Part shown: positions 1 to 15,200 of the stretch, in pieces
How positions within the stretch are numbered: the first letter of the stretch is position 1
How the letters are laid out: each line of letters begins with the position of its first letter
From: Baylisascaris procyonis
Taxonomy: Eukaryota; Nematoda; Chromadorea; Rhabditida; Ascarididae
Assembly (NCBI GenBank): GCA_037389465.1
Contig: JAZARR010000153.1
Location: 5,926,501 to 5,990,500, forward strand
Direction: 5' to 3'
DNA: 64,000 nucleotides
Translations under genes and position numbers: made by a program
Notes under the pieces: generated by a model
Seen by the model: only the letters and a program-made list of their open reading frames with translations
Database searches by the model: none
Told to the model about the DNA's origin: nothing

Positions 1-57
1 ATTTCCTGGAAGGTAAAAAATTAAAGATTATTTAATAAAATTGTAATACTTATTTAC

Positions 58-245
58 CTGTTGTTTACAAAGAGGACATTGCATAAAACGAAAGATGATT
101 CGTGGTCCATTCCAACGTTTTTCGAGGATCATCTTCACACAACGATAATGGAAGATATGTCCGCATGCAAGTTGAATACAAGGAGCACCACCAAGTCGAT
201 CCGTAAAACAAATAACACACAAATCGTCAGCATCTTGCCGTGCTT
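58..245 (-). CDS. rpm-1: rpm-1 exon: RING-H2 finger (E3 catalytic region)
   Basis: Starts after TTTAAG at 246 and ends at CAG|GTAAAT at 57. It encodes [19 protein letters not shown], then CGHIFHYRC, then [13 protein letters not shown], then CPLCKQQ. The ligands form a C3H2C3 RING-H2: CxxC, C-x-H-x2-H-x2-C, 20 residues, CxxC. The RWxGPRI segment between the third and fourth pairs is the PHR-family signature. The family's tandem-cysteine domain, which carries the catalytic Cys relay for Thr/Ser esterification in MYCBP2, should follow left of the window. No ligand is missing. Confidence 0.97.
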
Positions 246-3200
246 CTTAAATAAACAAGCAATAAACATAATAAATGAATAATATAAAAATCATAAGGTA
301 TATGCGAGAATTAACGATTATGCACGATTCCAAAAGTAAACTGCCGATACTTCTTCCCTATACAATTACAGACAAATTTTCCGTTTGCATGTGGTACGCT
401 TAGATATTTTATAGAATGCATTCGCATATGGTACTTTATAGGATGCGACCCTATAAAACTTTTATAGGATGCAATCTTACCATATTTTATAAAATGCAAT
501 CAAACCACCACTCATCATCCAAAAAACAAAAAAAATGGATAGAATTGCTGTACAAGAATAGTTGCTTAGTGCATGAAAGCCGCTATTCAATTAAAAAGTT
601 TGTTATATTTAAAAAAACATTGTAACCGCTTTGAATGCCTGAACCATCGAGCGAAAATTTGCGGGAGAATGAAAGTTTGAATTTAAATTGTCTTTTGAAT
701 TCAACTTTAAATTTAATTCATAAAATTTGAATTTCCTCCCATAGAAGATATCAAAAAGGCTAAAACGTCAGCTTGCTTCATTGTTGACTACAAATGTTTT
801 TTCCCATCAGTGTAAAAAAACCGGAAGAAAAGTCGAAGAAAAAGTTCCATCCAGATGATATGATAAACTCAAAAGGAAAATTGCTCTACTATTCTGTATA
901 TGGTCATATGTTATAAACGCACACCGTTACTAAATTACAATTTCTAAGATAAGTAGCAAGTCAACATTAACTTAAGAATAAGTTGAATACAACAGAATAC
1001 AGTTTTTGAAGTTTATAAACTTAAAAAGTTGAAATATTTTAAATTGAATTGAATAGATTATTTAATCCTTCGATCACTGATCTTAAAAGATATGAAAGAT
1101 TACTTTTAAAAAAACATCACAATTATGAAATTATACTTGAAAGACACTATAATAAACAAACTCAAATGTTTTGACGGATCGATTATGCTAAAATTTAGTT
1201 AAACATTAATAGTTATAATTAAGCACCAACTTCTATTTTAAAAAAAATATTTTTTTGCATCACAAAATATTTAAGATATGCTCACCTGGTCTATGACAAT
1301 TGAGACATGGCATGCAAATGTTTTCATCGGCGATCCCTCCACAAAGATGTCCACATGATAGCATCTTAGTGCATGCTGATGAAGCCAATTGTACACATTC
1401 TTCATGTTCACATACTCCACCGATCATCTATATTATACGATAACATTCTGCAGACCATAAATGCCAATGATATAAAAAGAAATTGAACGCTTTATCTCAT
1501 TCAATTATAACGGATACTCAACATCCCATACACTCTGCTCATAGACCTTTTCTTTTGTTTCGTTTCATTTATATACTTCTAGCCTTTTTTTCTTTCTTTT
1601 ATCCTACCTCTTATTTTCTTCTCTACATCGACACACATGTCAGTGTATGTTTATCGAACATTTCTGTATCCTTCCGGTTTATTTCATGCAAATCAACGTT
1701 TCATTTATTTAAAACATTTATGCAATTTTACTCTTCATCGGTAGCGCGCCACCTCCCCCTCCTCCTTCCTCCCTCCCCTCCATCCCCTCCCACTCACAGA
1801 AGTGAAAAAAAAAATTCGTGGAAATCTTTGCTGCTCACTCGCAACTCAAAGAAAACTTCAATGATCACTTGTTTATAACCTCAATATCGGAACGAATTCC
1901 CTATTGAACTGCAATCGATATATAATATAACATGAAAAGAGAGATGACTGTTATAAGTCATACCTGTATATCACTTTTGAGTTGATTCGCACAAAATCGA
2001 CATCGTGTTGCAACATTGGTTGGCGTCTGATAGGGCGATGATGATTGGCTGCTCACTGCAACGAATCAAAACCCCAATCAAGAAACCAACACACCGGTTA
2101 GTTAGTGCGACATAAGGGTGACATCTAAAGCGTCACTTCATCACTGCAGCTTAAAAGGCTGAATATGGAATTCAATGGTACCACTGATCATATCAATAAT
2201 CAGTGACTACGTCATGGTAACGAATGCATATTGAGGAGGACATAAGACAGCGTTGCAAATGCAACACAACAGAAAAACTTCGATCAAAGGAAATCTAGTA
2301 AAATGCGAGTGTGGAAATCAGGTAATTTTATTATTCCACCATCAAAGACTTTCGTGATAAATAAATATAGATTTGATAATAGAGATGCCACTCTAAGCCC
2401 ATAACACTCAAAAAAAAAAAATACAATGCTTTAACTGGAAATAATATACGACAATTTTATACAATATAATAATTAATACAAGAATTAAAATTTATAAAGA
2501 AAAATCATTCGTATTTATTTATTGTTGATCATAAAATAAAATGCGTTAAGGAAATGAAATTCTTACGAAAATTTCTCGATGAACTGACATTCACGGGGAA
2601 TAAACTTTTCGAATCGCCCACACTGAATTCGACCATTCCGTTTAAAGTCGACGAATGGAATAGTACCTTAAAGAAATCATCCACTATTTGAATATTTCCA
2701 TGATGAAAGAGTATAAAAGCAAGAACGGATACAACCACTATTCTTCCTCTCCTCATAAACTTCTGACCCGGTTCCCTATCAAACCCACCGCTCGCTTTTC
2801 TCTTCTCTTTCCATATAATATTTCTCGCCCACATATCTTCACGATGAAACTTTTTTACTAAAATCTTTCTACACTATTAATTGCGCCTCTTATAAAACAA
2901 AAACAACGCTACATTCTAAGCTACATAATACTTTCTGCTTGAAAGTGCTTGCTGAGTGCAGCAAATCGAAGAAACTTTTTAGCATCTTGTCATCGAATTG
3001 ATATTACAATGAGGTTATCAACGTGGTTTGTTTGAAAGCTAATGAAGCCGTTCAGATGACCATAAATGTGGAATGAGACACTATAAAATTAAAGCCACAT
3101 TCGTGCATATATCACTACCACACTAATTAGGTGCGTAAGCACTATATCGAGGAACGAAAAAATCACAAAAATGCAGCGCGGGTGCAAATGGAGAGGGGGG

Positions 3201-6200
3201 GAGGGAGGGAGGGTAAAAAGGTTCATCGGAAGCACGGTATACTCCACAGATTCCTTATCGTTTACAGTATACTTGTATTCAACATTTAAATAACCGATCA
3301 GATAGAAACAAAAAAATTTCTAGATCACCCACAAATTTGAAAAATTGATTCAATAAACTTGGAGAGAAGGACTAACGAGTAAGTTGGAAAGCCGAAATCG
3401 TGTGCAGCCCTCATGAATGTCCACTTGAGGGCATCCACTCGCTGAGCCAACAATTTGTACTTCATGACTCCTGTAATAATCATCTTTATTTATGAATATA
3501 CGATCAACTACGACACGTCTTTCCATAAGTCATCCAGAAGATACAAAGATATATTCAAAATGCCGAATGGTCACGGTCGATCCATCCTTTTATGTTCACC
3601 TACAAAACTGCGTATACCTATATTCAGCTTTATATATTTGACACTTCAAAAATCATTCTTTATAGATATCTGAGGGTATCCCATCGTTGCAAAGATTTTC
3701 TAAAATTCCTACGAAAATTACGAAAAGAATGAAGAAATTTCTGCAAGCGACGGCATTACCTGTTGCGTTTGTTGAGATGCAATACGGTGAAGCACTCTCT
3801 GCATAGTGCGCATTTGCATACCTCACAATAGATCTGCGCCAATGTCCGTCCATCATCGTGGTTGTCACAAAGTGGCTCTGGTTCACGATCTCGGTTGGCC
3901 TATAATGAATATCTCATAAGCATCCACTACAACGGATCAGCATCAATAAATTTCATCGCAATCATAAACACTTACATTGAAAGAAATTTGCATATGCATC
4001 GAATTTATCAAGCATTTCATAATATCATATTTTATTATTAGATAAATACGAACTCATTCAAAATTACAATTGCAGCCGAACAATATTACAATTGTATGAA
4101 TATGAATAAGAGATTCGATAACAATAGAAATTGAAAAGAACGAGTAAAGTTGAAATGGGGAATACCTGAAGACTCCGCCACATGGTCGACAATTCGAGCC
4201 ATCGTGCTTCTTTGAGTAAAGAGAGAGCAGCAATCGATAACCAAAATTTACCACATTTGAGAATGTTAAGTCGAGATGAGCATAATGTGACTGATTCCGA
4301 GGAACCCTCTGCAGCAGCCGCTATCCTCTCGGAACTTGCCGATTCTCCGGCGTTAAGGCGAGCCAAGTTCATGACCTGGTTCGCGAGCTCGGTGCGTACA
4401 GACAATGTCCATTGTTCATTTATTGAACCATGGCTGTAAAATGGAGATTATATCGATGCAAGACTTCCTGAGAATGCCAACCTCATAAAAGATTTAAACC
4501 TCAATAAGCGTACGGATCTCTCAAAGGTGTTGCTGTGAGTCAACGTCTACATCTAGAAGCAATATGAATGTGCTGTCAACATGACTATTCAATAAAAATT
4601 TCCCTAGACCATCGTTACGTAAGTGACAGAAATTGTAAACGAAACAAGCCAGACATCTCCGTAGCAATATTCTCAAGCGTATGAAAAAAGGAAGAAATGG
4701 GTACACAATTTCAGGAAATTTCTAAAGCAAAATATGGAAAAATTGAAAAGGATTTGACTCTCCAAGTTCGATCGTGAGAAAACATAGTGGGATCAATTCC
4801 GGGAAGGAAAAAAAATAATTTAAAAAAAATTCAATTTGAAAAATAACAAAATAAATTCAAGAAAAAAAAATCTGTGTTGCTTATGCAATGAAAGAAATCA
4901 ATGTTTGTTAAATAAAAAAAAAGTGCAAGAAATCTTGACAAATTGTCTACCTAACGTCTGAGAGGAATTGTTTCGCCAGACGACCAATATCCATTGAGAT
5001 TTGACGATCGATTCGCCAATGTGGTGGCGCATCTGTTGCTTGTGACTGAAAAACAATTTTAACAAAAATATTAAAAGAAATGGAATTTATGGAAAAACGC
5101 AGTAAACAATATAATGATCAAACTTTAAACATCCTTTTAATGCAATTTTCATTGAAAATCATCTAATAATATTTTCAACGCATTTTATATTCGCATTTAT
5201 AAAGATCATAATATTCACGTTCTCTAATAGGAAGCGCCTAGAGAAATGATTGCAACCTGAAGCGCCAGTGAAAAATATATGCCAAAATAGTTGTAAATAG
5301 TATGTGAAACGTGCCGAAACATCTTCCGCTTTCTTTGTGATAAAATTGTTAACATTTTTTTTTTTCAAATAACCATCATATCTTCTAAAATATGTAAATT
5401 TCATTTAGGTTAGTAAGATATTCATTAAAGGATATGGAATCGAATTCCTTTCTAAATCATCTAAACTAACAATAAAAATTCTTTCTGAGTGAATTTATCG
5501 CTGCCTTTATTATATTAATCGGGTTGATGAGATAACAAAAAAGCACAAAAAAAAGAGCTGAATAACTCACCGAAAGTGTTGCACTCATTAATGAATGAGT
5601 GGTCTTATCTCTGATTTGTAGTGATATTACTTTTGCTACGACGGCTAATAGATTATGAATGAATTTGTTGCTATCCAATGAGGCAGGCGAGAAGAGTCTT
5701 GAGAGACGTTCGATTGTTTCGACCACTTGACATTGTACAACCTATAAAAATAATAAGATTAAATTCCATAAAATCAACAAATGTGATTCTATTTTATCTC
5801 TCAAGTGGAAATTTGGACTATCAGAATTTACATCTATCGAATATCGTAATTTCTTTAAAAATTTCTTAACTGCTCTCACCGCCTGATAACGATGAAGCAG
5901 TGAAAATTTTTGAATCCAATCTTGGGAAGTTATAAGAGTTCAGCTCTCTAAACACATAGGCTGAATTTTAAGAATAAATTGAACTTGAAGAGAAACGCCT
6001 CTGCGAGGTAACGTCTCATAAAGAGAGGTCAAATTCAACAGCAAACACAATTTAAGGGGATTTGTGCAAAAAAGCATTTTTAAAGAGAGTTAAATTCGAG
6101 GAGGGGAGGGAAGGAGAAGGCCATTTGAGGGGAGAGAGGAACGATGCGATTTCCCACCTCCAGAAAAGAATACTGGATCTGATAGAGAAAGGAGACTCTG

Positions 6201-9200
6201 TTGATAAGAATTTCCGAGGATTCACGGTAGCTCAAGACTCATTAAGTTTATTTAAAGATGATGACTTCAAACATCTTCAGACTCAAGTTTTGTCAGACTG
6301 ACCTTTCATTTGGTGGCAGTTCAATCCTAGTTTCAACGCAGCCATCGTTCTAAATAGTGAAAATGGAGATAGAGTTCTGATATAGATCCAACCTCACGAG
6401 CTATTTACAGAAGAATGAATGAAAGATGACCTGAGGTTCACGAGCTATTTACAGAAGATGAATGAAGGATGACTTGAGGTTCACGAGCTATTTACAGAAG
6501 AATGAATGAAGGATGACCTGAGGCTCACGAGCTATTTACAGAAGAATGAATGAAGGATGACCTGAGGCGCAAAGAGAAGCAGCTCGCTCAGTGTGATGAG
6601 CAAATTGTTGCGCATACTAAACACCTCGAGTCCTTGCCGAGAGCCACAGATTTTCACCAACATCACCATCAGCCCGCACGCGTACGAGTAATTGCGTTTC
6701 GTCTTCTCGCGCAAGCTTGTCACCTCCCTATAAAACGAACAACGCAACGCATAACGACTATTGTCTTGAGGTCAGAAGTTCTGTTCCAGAACTTCAAGGT
6801 CATGAAGTTCTGTTCAGAACTGTTTCGTATGAAAAATCGTTTTTTTGATCGACCTGAGGGCTGCAGAAAATACAAGCACAGCATTAAACTCCGAAACTGC
6901 TACACGTATAAAAAAGTAGATAGGAGTCGGGGAATGGGGGGGGGGGGGGGGGGAGGAGGGAAAGCAGGTGAGCTCCTCATCAAGAATTTAGGCGCACTAC
7001 CTTATTTTCCAACGTAGACGATTCCAAAAAAAAAAAAAAAAAACGGAAATGCAAATGCAGAGGATGAAAATAGTTTCGGATGGATTTCAGGTGCTGCACC
7101 TGTGTCCGCTTATATCGTTTATGCAAGCAGCTATATTCATTCTCGATTGATAGTGATTCTTTTCCACTTTCCAACATTCAAATTAGTGCCACAGAATATT
7201 CTGTATATAAACATTTCCTAAAATTGACTAGAAAGAGAAAAAACGAAAATCTATTAGTGGAAGATTTCTAATCGAATAAGAAAACATGCATTAGTATTGT
7301 TTGGGATTTTAATTGCTGCTTCATAATAAGGTTGAATAGATTTTTCGAATTCTTCCATTTTTGGCTGAATTGAGGAAATTGCAAAATGCGCTATCTTTGG
7401 CGTATTTACGCACTTATTACTAATGCCTTTTACTTTTTTTCACTCGAAAAGACAATCAAAAACATATTCTGCTCAAAGATTTTTGCAAACAATTGAAATA
7501 GGAAAAATAAGCGATCGTAAAATAAACGAATAAATGTGAAATCGAAAAAAAATGGAGGAATTTAAAACTAATTTTAGTAGTGTAACGTGAAAGATACCTC
7601 TCGAGAGCGTTGACCATCTGTGAGCACACATATGTCTGAAGTGGTTGTAGTTGTACTCGACTGAAGAGAAGCTCGAGCACTTGTTCGCGTAGTGTACCAT
7701 TTTCCTCGTGTGAGAATTCATCGCTGAATGCCTAAAATCTCAATAAATTTTCTTCCCTTCACAAATAGCATCTATTTTATATTGATATATGAAATGTTTA
7801 CATCTTGTTTTATTTCATAAATTTCATATTGACCTCAATATATCAAATTTCAATAAGTAATATTAACTAGTGGAACAATACGAATCACAACGGTACCTTC
7901 ATTGATGAATAGATAACGGCACAATTACAAATATTATAATTATTAAATTAATAATAAATGAATTTTAATTGATCGATTAATAACAAACAATACTCCAACT
8001 AACAAAATAATAAAATAATGAAAAAACAACCTTTTAAACTGCATAATTATTACTAAACAATAGCGCAATTATAAGGCAAAGTAATAATTAGTAAGACTGG
8101 AAGTAGATGAATAACAAGTTGAAGACAAAATCGGTGAAGAATATTCGTTATAAATGTGTTGCAAAAAAAAAAAATGCAACAAAGGAATAAATAAAGATCA
8201 TAATGCCGCACAGAAAGATCGATCTTTCAATAAATATAACAAAAAATATTTTTAAAAATAACGATAAACCATTCAAAAAGCAATAGAAATATTTCTGATT
8301 TAATAATGTTCCGTATGCTTCTATTATAATGAAATATGAAAAATCTTATAACACTGTAGAAAATTCTAACTGGAATAACAACTAAAAAATTCCAGAAATT
8401 TTAATTCCTTCAAAAAAATTCCAAAAATTTAATTTTACCTTGAAAAATTTTGCAAAATTTAAAAAAAAGTTGCATGATTACTTTCGTCGCAAAACAGAAA
8501 CTTTTTACTTAAGTCACTTATAAGCATTTCTCAGATACCATTTATTAATCGATCAAAGAGTCTTTAAAAGCTCAGCTATTTAAAAGCTCAGCTACAATCC
8601 AGTCAAATTGCACTATACAAAACTCATGTTTAGCAAGCTATTTTTTTCTAATTACCGTAAGTTCTCAAATAGAAGCCCACGGTACTGAATCTTCAAGGCT
8701 TTTCAGTGATTTCACCGGCAGTGGATAGGATTTAAAAACCAGGCGATATACTGTAGCCATTTAATCAATGGATATAAGTAAAAATTAATTAGCGGCTGAC
8801 AGGAAGGAAAGCAAAAAAGGAATTCATTTACCTGTGCCGCGATAGCCTGGAAAAGTGCGAATGCGTCCACTTGTGTAGTACTAAATAAAAGTTGGTGAGA
8901 AGGGGATGGGCGTAAGGGGCTCCTCTTCTGCTCTTCTGGACTACCAAGCAAACCTGTGCCCATCTTAAAACCAAACACTCGCACCTAAAAAAACGAGAAT
9001 ACAATAGCGTTAACAGAATCAACAAAAAGTAGAAAAACTTATTAACAAAATGAAACATTAAAAGACTATCATAAAACAAGAAGAGGCATTAAAAATATAC
9101 ATGTATCCCGGCTTCTCAATAAACCCTTTTCAGCCATAGAGTTCAAAAAAACGACTTTCTCACAAATCTATTATTATTTAAGTTGCAAGCACCTAAATTT

Positions 9201-12200
9201 GATAAATTTACAAGTTATTTGATTCCCTTTTGTATTTCATAAATGACTTATAATGATGCACAACGGTCTTTCTATACGGAAATAACCTAAATAATAGCAG
9301 TATTAGATGAAGGAGTATATGTTGTTACCTGTCGAACTCGAACAGAAGCATCGTTGCTTTTGAAGATCACCTGTACACAACTCACGCCAGCTACGCAACA
9401 TTTCACCCATCCAATGTATTGCTGAAATTCGAGCTATTAACTAAACCAATAATGAAGCATTCTTCATAACAATCAAGTCTGAAGCACTTACCGTATTATG
9501 TATAAGATCCCTCTCACTCACAAACCTCCCGGGTATACGTTGATTTTAATTGCTAAAGAACGCCACAATTTTCGGGATGATTGATGAGGAAATACGGAAC
9601 ATTTTAATTAAAAAATAGTGATAATGAAATGAATAATCATAATAAATAAAAACATCAATTAAACCTGTAATTTGCACTTTGTGGGAATAAGTTCAGAAGA
9701 GAAAGATACATTCTGCATATTGCAGAGATAAATACAAATATTTCATTGCCTATAGAATCTCATAATTTTTTTCGCACATTTAAGTGTTCATTTGGCGAGA
9801 AGGGAAAGTCTCCACTCTCACTGAGAATCCGTCATTTAAGTGTATTTGCTTTAAAAAAAGACATGAAATACTAAATGGATCTGCATCGACTGGTCATTGG
9901 TCACGTGTTTGGTCATTTATACAAACCGATATACAAATAATCTTTTGGTCATTTATGCGATGTGATCAACTTACAGTCTTATTTTTGCCTTATTCATACA
10001 TTATTCTCTTTTCCACAGCACTCAAATGATACGATAATCGTGTTTAGACAATGAAAAATTTAGACGCAAATAGAGATCACGGCCTTTGATCCTCACCTCA
10101 TTCTGTATGTCAGAGTTCGATTAGTTGAAGCATATACTTGAATTATTTTCACGTAATGCATCATATAGTTGAATATCACCTTAACGCCTAGCCCATATTG
10201 AGTGTTATTATCATGCTGACTGCCGCAATACAAATATAATAAACTTTATTGCCGTTTTTATTATTACTATTACAGTCAATATTATTATTACTATTATTAC
10301 TATTACTGATGTTACTTTTGCTACTGCTATTATTACTGTAACCATTAAATATTGGTTACATATATATTAAAAGGTTTCAGATGGAATAATATAAAAAATA
10401 CAGACATGATCGAGAGATTCAGAATGAAGAATCCTTCGAATGCCGTCAGAATCAGTCGCCGTCACAGTCAGCGAGTATGTTCGATAGCCTTCATCACGAA
10501 TATTATCCACATAGACAGCCAGCAATGTCGCATTGACACACTCGTTGTCACAATGCACTGTTAATGTGCGTGGACGATTCTTATCCTGCAAGAATATTCA
10601 GCCATTTTGTCTAACCAACTTGTCTTCAGACATGCGTCACACCCTCATAACAATACGAGAGATTATCAATGAATGTGTAGATGGAAGCTCTCGCTGGGAA
10701 CGTTGACGGTGGGGAATGTCAAGAGCCCCCTCCCCCCTCTTACAAATTTGCCGATCACTGCCATGAAACACATAAATTTTTCTACTACCTTTATTTTATC
10801 TTTTCTAAAGCATAATTCAATAAGTACAAACCTTTTAAATAGAATATTTTTGCAAATTATCCTCATTTAATAAGTGATAAAATCGAAAGAGTCAAAATTA
10901 TTCAAGCATACCTCTTCACCACTCTCCCAGAATGTGTCGCTATTGCCATCAGTGAGACAGACGACCATTGCTTGCCTACTGGATGCCTCGAAACGAGTCA
11001 ATGGTGTTATATCGTCCATCTCTCTAACGTCAGGATGATCTGAATTATGGTCACTTTAGAGTAAATCTGTTGATAAATAAACGGTAAAAGATTTGTTAGA
11101 AAAAGCATCAAAAAGATATCTAGTGAATTTTTAAAAAGTAAGTTACTTAAATGATTGTGGATAATGTCTAGAATATTTGTGAAGCACGAAAATATATATA
11201 GGATATTCAAGCATATCTGCTATGAAATTAAAATTTCTTTTTTTATTATTAAAATTCATACATAAAATCGATGCCGATATACAAAAATTGAAGAGCCTAA
11301 AACTGAACAAAGGAAGTGCTAAAATTGTTTTAATAAAAACGTTGAAACTCTCGAGCATATTCGATAAAACAATGAGAAGTGAGTTTAAAAGATAGAAATC
11401 CATTACAGAGAAGGGAAAGGGAAAGAGAGAGGAAGAGTGATGGAAGTTGAAGGCAAACGGATAAGGGCAACAGAGAGAAGGGAACAACTACAAAAAATAT
11501 GAAACGTACGTCTATCATCATTGTGACGCCCGCCAAGGATCGATCGAGAGTTTGCTTTACCTTCGCTATCGTCCAGATTCCATGATTGATCCGAAGATGG
11601 GTCTGATAGAACTCCACCGACTGTAGCCAACACATTACATATAAGGATGAGCAAATCCTGGAAAAACAAAGCATTAGTCTTTGTGCAGTAATAAATGCCA
11701 TTTGAATTCACGATAAATACTTTTTAAACTAACGCGCTATCAAGCCAAATATGTTCACTTTCCCGATTTTTTACAAATTGAGTAGTTTAAGCTTCAATGA
11801 TATACGATACCCAAACGAATGGGCAACTTATTAGGAAAGATGGGAGAACAATAAGTTTTAAATGCGAAAAGATGCCAAAAAAGAAGCTATCATTCAAATG
11901 TTATATAATACAACAAGTTCGAAAAACATGACAAAAACATTTCACACAAACGTTTTCTAATGCGCTATACTGCAAGCCAAGGAATGCGAACATCGCACAG
12001 TATCACCACTGTTTACGTGCACAATTGAACAATCCCGTAAGTCTATGTCACATGAATCGACTACTTAGAAATGTTAAAGTTCAGGCAAACGTTTCCTGCT
12101 AGAATCGACCGAAAATTGAATCATTTCAGCTCCTCCCAAAAAGTACAAGTAATGATGTCATTGAGCACTAATACCTGTTCGTGTGCAGTCAACTGGAAAG

Positions 12201-15200
12201 TCCATGTACGAAAACAGAGACATCGCAAGCTAGGATCCACTCCATTCGATTGCAGAATCACAGCGATTGTATAGAGGAATGAATGCATTTGTTGTACCAT
12301 TTTGGCAGCAACAGGACCAGCCAAGAAGCATACTCTCCATGGATGTGGTAATAGACGTAGACTTGTGGCCAAACGTACATCATCTGTTCGCCATTTGCAT
12401 AGTGGCGCATATGAGCCAAGTGTTGTTAAATACTGCCATAGTATATCCGAGACACTATAAAAAAACACCGATAAATAAGTGGAAAAGCGAATCGCATGGG
12501 CTGGCACGATATGCGCTTTTTTTAAGTTCGCTCACCACACTTTTAGAAATCTCATAATTATGCAATTCTAATATAAAATGCGTATTAATATATTCACCGT
12601 TTAATGAGACCGATAGCTCGTACAATCTTCGATAAAGAAAGATTCTTACGAATTTTTTGCGATCCGACCCGTTAAAAAGTTGCAAAAAGGATGCCCATAG
12701 AAAAACTCCTTGAAAGAAGTGAGATGGGAGAAAGCGGAGCTATTTTTAACCTACATAAAAACAGGAGCATCTCTTTGAAGTAACAAAATAAATAGGCTTT
12801 TCTCAATAAAAAATTTTTTTTTGAAAATGTAATTTTCTAGGAAACAAATTCCCTCACCTGGATTCAGCAGAGACAAGTTTAAGCAACCAATTCCATACTC
12901 GAAACGAATGTGAAAAGAAAGTGGCACGTGCTACAGCAGTTGCCATCGCTTCTCGAATACTTCCAAGATCATGACGTTCGGTTACAAACGCTAACACTGG
13001 ACGGCGACGTGATACACTTATAGTAGCTATAAAATAATCAACATTTTCTGATAGAACAAAAATTCATCAAGACGTAAGCACTAATATTATTATAACAAAA
13101 AATGAGACGTGGATCTGAAAACTCCATCTCCCGGAGCTAATACCATACTGATTTCTAGCAAGAGAAGCTCAAACCTATCGGTTACATCACTTCTGTAGGC
13201 AATGTTTCATTATAAATACTATTTATGAGTTAGAAAATAATAACGCGAGCAAACAGTCCAAACGAGTAACTCTACCTTCAGAAGTACCGTCAGATACGAA
13301 AATTGGTCATTTCTTAATGTGAGAAGGAACGGTAATTGAGGACTTGGAAGCCCTTTTAGCAAAAAGTGGTCGATTATTTGAATGCAAAGATAAATGCGAA
13401 CAGAATGCAGACCATCAGGAAAACAACAAAGAAAACACGCAATCACCGGAAATATTTGTGCGCTTCCAGTAATACAAAATTTCAGTTCAAATAATAATAA
13501 ATCTACTAATTGAATAATTATTTTCAAAGATTTCTAGAAAAAATAACGGTGGAAAAAAGCACAAACCAGGTGAATGAGAACTGCCATGTGCACTCGCTTG
13601 CTGACTATTATGTAGCAATGATTTCAATGCAACCGAAGGGCTATGCACAATCTATAATTATAATATCTTTCTGTTTAGTTTATTACAGAAAATATCCACA
13701 GCTTTCATCCGATAAAATAATAAAAAACATCAATAAAAAAGTTGAAAAATTTCAAGCGACACTTATTGAAAATATACTTCACAACTTTGAAATCCAATCG
13801 AACACTCGTGATGACCGAAATTGAAGATAATTTCCATTTTTAAACTTAAATTATATTTTAACTGAGGGCCAGTAGTGCCACTGTGCTAAATAGTGTTGTG
13901 AATATCATCACGAATGTTTTAATAGATCAATGGGAATATAAAATGAAAGAATGAAACAAAAACGAAAGAGTGACATTTTGACTATTTCACATTTGCCATT
14001 GATATCGTAAGACATTCTCTTCCAGTAATGAATCTAATCAGTGAACAGGCTAAAAGACAAAGGTAAATCCAGATCCCTGCTTAACAACTGCAGTAAACAG
14101 CAAAGGTTCGCAAGGAACACGTTGCTCGTGCTTAACACGCTCCATATATTAGCAATCTGGAAGCATACTCAAACGTATCTACTATTAGATACTATTAGAT
14201 CGTATCTATATGTGGTTACCTCTGCAGATTGTCGCCTCTCATAACCATCGGTCATTCGACGACGCAATGCACTCGCAAAATCGCCCGTGTTTGGTGGATG
14301 AGTACCATAGGTCGAAGGAGAAGAACCCACCTATAACAATAAGCAATAATCAGACATAATGAAACATAATTGAGAATGAAAATAAAGCATCGTGGAAACC
14401 AATCAAAAGTGATAAATCAGCATTAATCTTCACTTCAAAAAAAAAAATTCGAAAACCAAATTGTGGAAGAATTACCTTCGTATTCGAAGCGAGAGAGTTG
14501 CCTGCAGTGACAGCCAAATGAACAGCCGATTGTTTAGGGCCTGGATCACTAGCGTGTGAAAGTGTACGCATAAATGAGCGTGAATTACGATCGGTACCCG
14601 AGAAAACCTATAATGAAATCATTTACGATCACCTGTATTTTAGAACCATTCAGAAGTTATGAATCACGCGACAATAACCTCAAGCAATCTCAAAACTAAT
14701 AACCTGAACTGACCTCTGTCGCATAGTCAGTTTAAAAAAAAAAAGGTAAGCAGAGCGTATCGGTGACATTAGAATAAGGAAATGAAAAAAAAACTGGAAA
14801 TGAGACAACTTCAAAAAAAAAGAAAAAAAATTTGGCTGAAAATAAGTTGTTATATCAAATCTTATTCATTCTTTTATTCTATGGCAATTTGATCACTACG
14901 TTGACACCATGGCAGCAATCGTTTCAGATCATACGGAACATGGAAAGAGACAGGAGACAGACGGCTGCCATCAATTGAGCCATTCCCTCCGCAACCCCCG
15001 AGAAATATGCTCATGACGGCCCCATAGAATAAAACCACTCAAAAGAAAATAAACCAAAAAATGCAGCAAATGAAACGAACATGCGATGAGAGTCCATTTC
15101 CGGCTTGCGCACATGCTGAACGAAGTGTAGGTGGAGTAACTGTTGCCTGAGGGAAGAGATTGATCGTCCATCCAGATGTTGATGTTGACGTATCTTTGCT

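Noticed and set aside
6550..7017. Plus-strand 155-codon ORF beginning [18 protein letters not shown]
   Set aside because: Its first part is antisense to real exon 6562-6727, which has clean splice sites, correct phase and family similarity on the minus strand. The rest is poly-Gly from the poly-G tract.
7100..7130. Candidate 31-nt micro-exon ([10 protein letters not shown])
   Set aside because: It fits phase between exons 7598-7731 and 5571-5741, but exon 6562-6727 fits equally well and matches the family, so the micro-exon is not needed.
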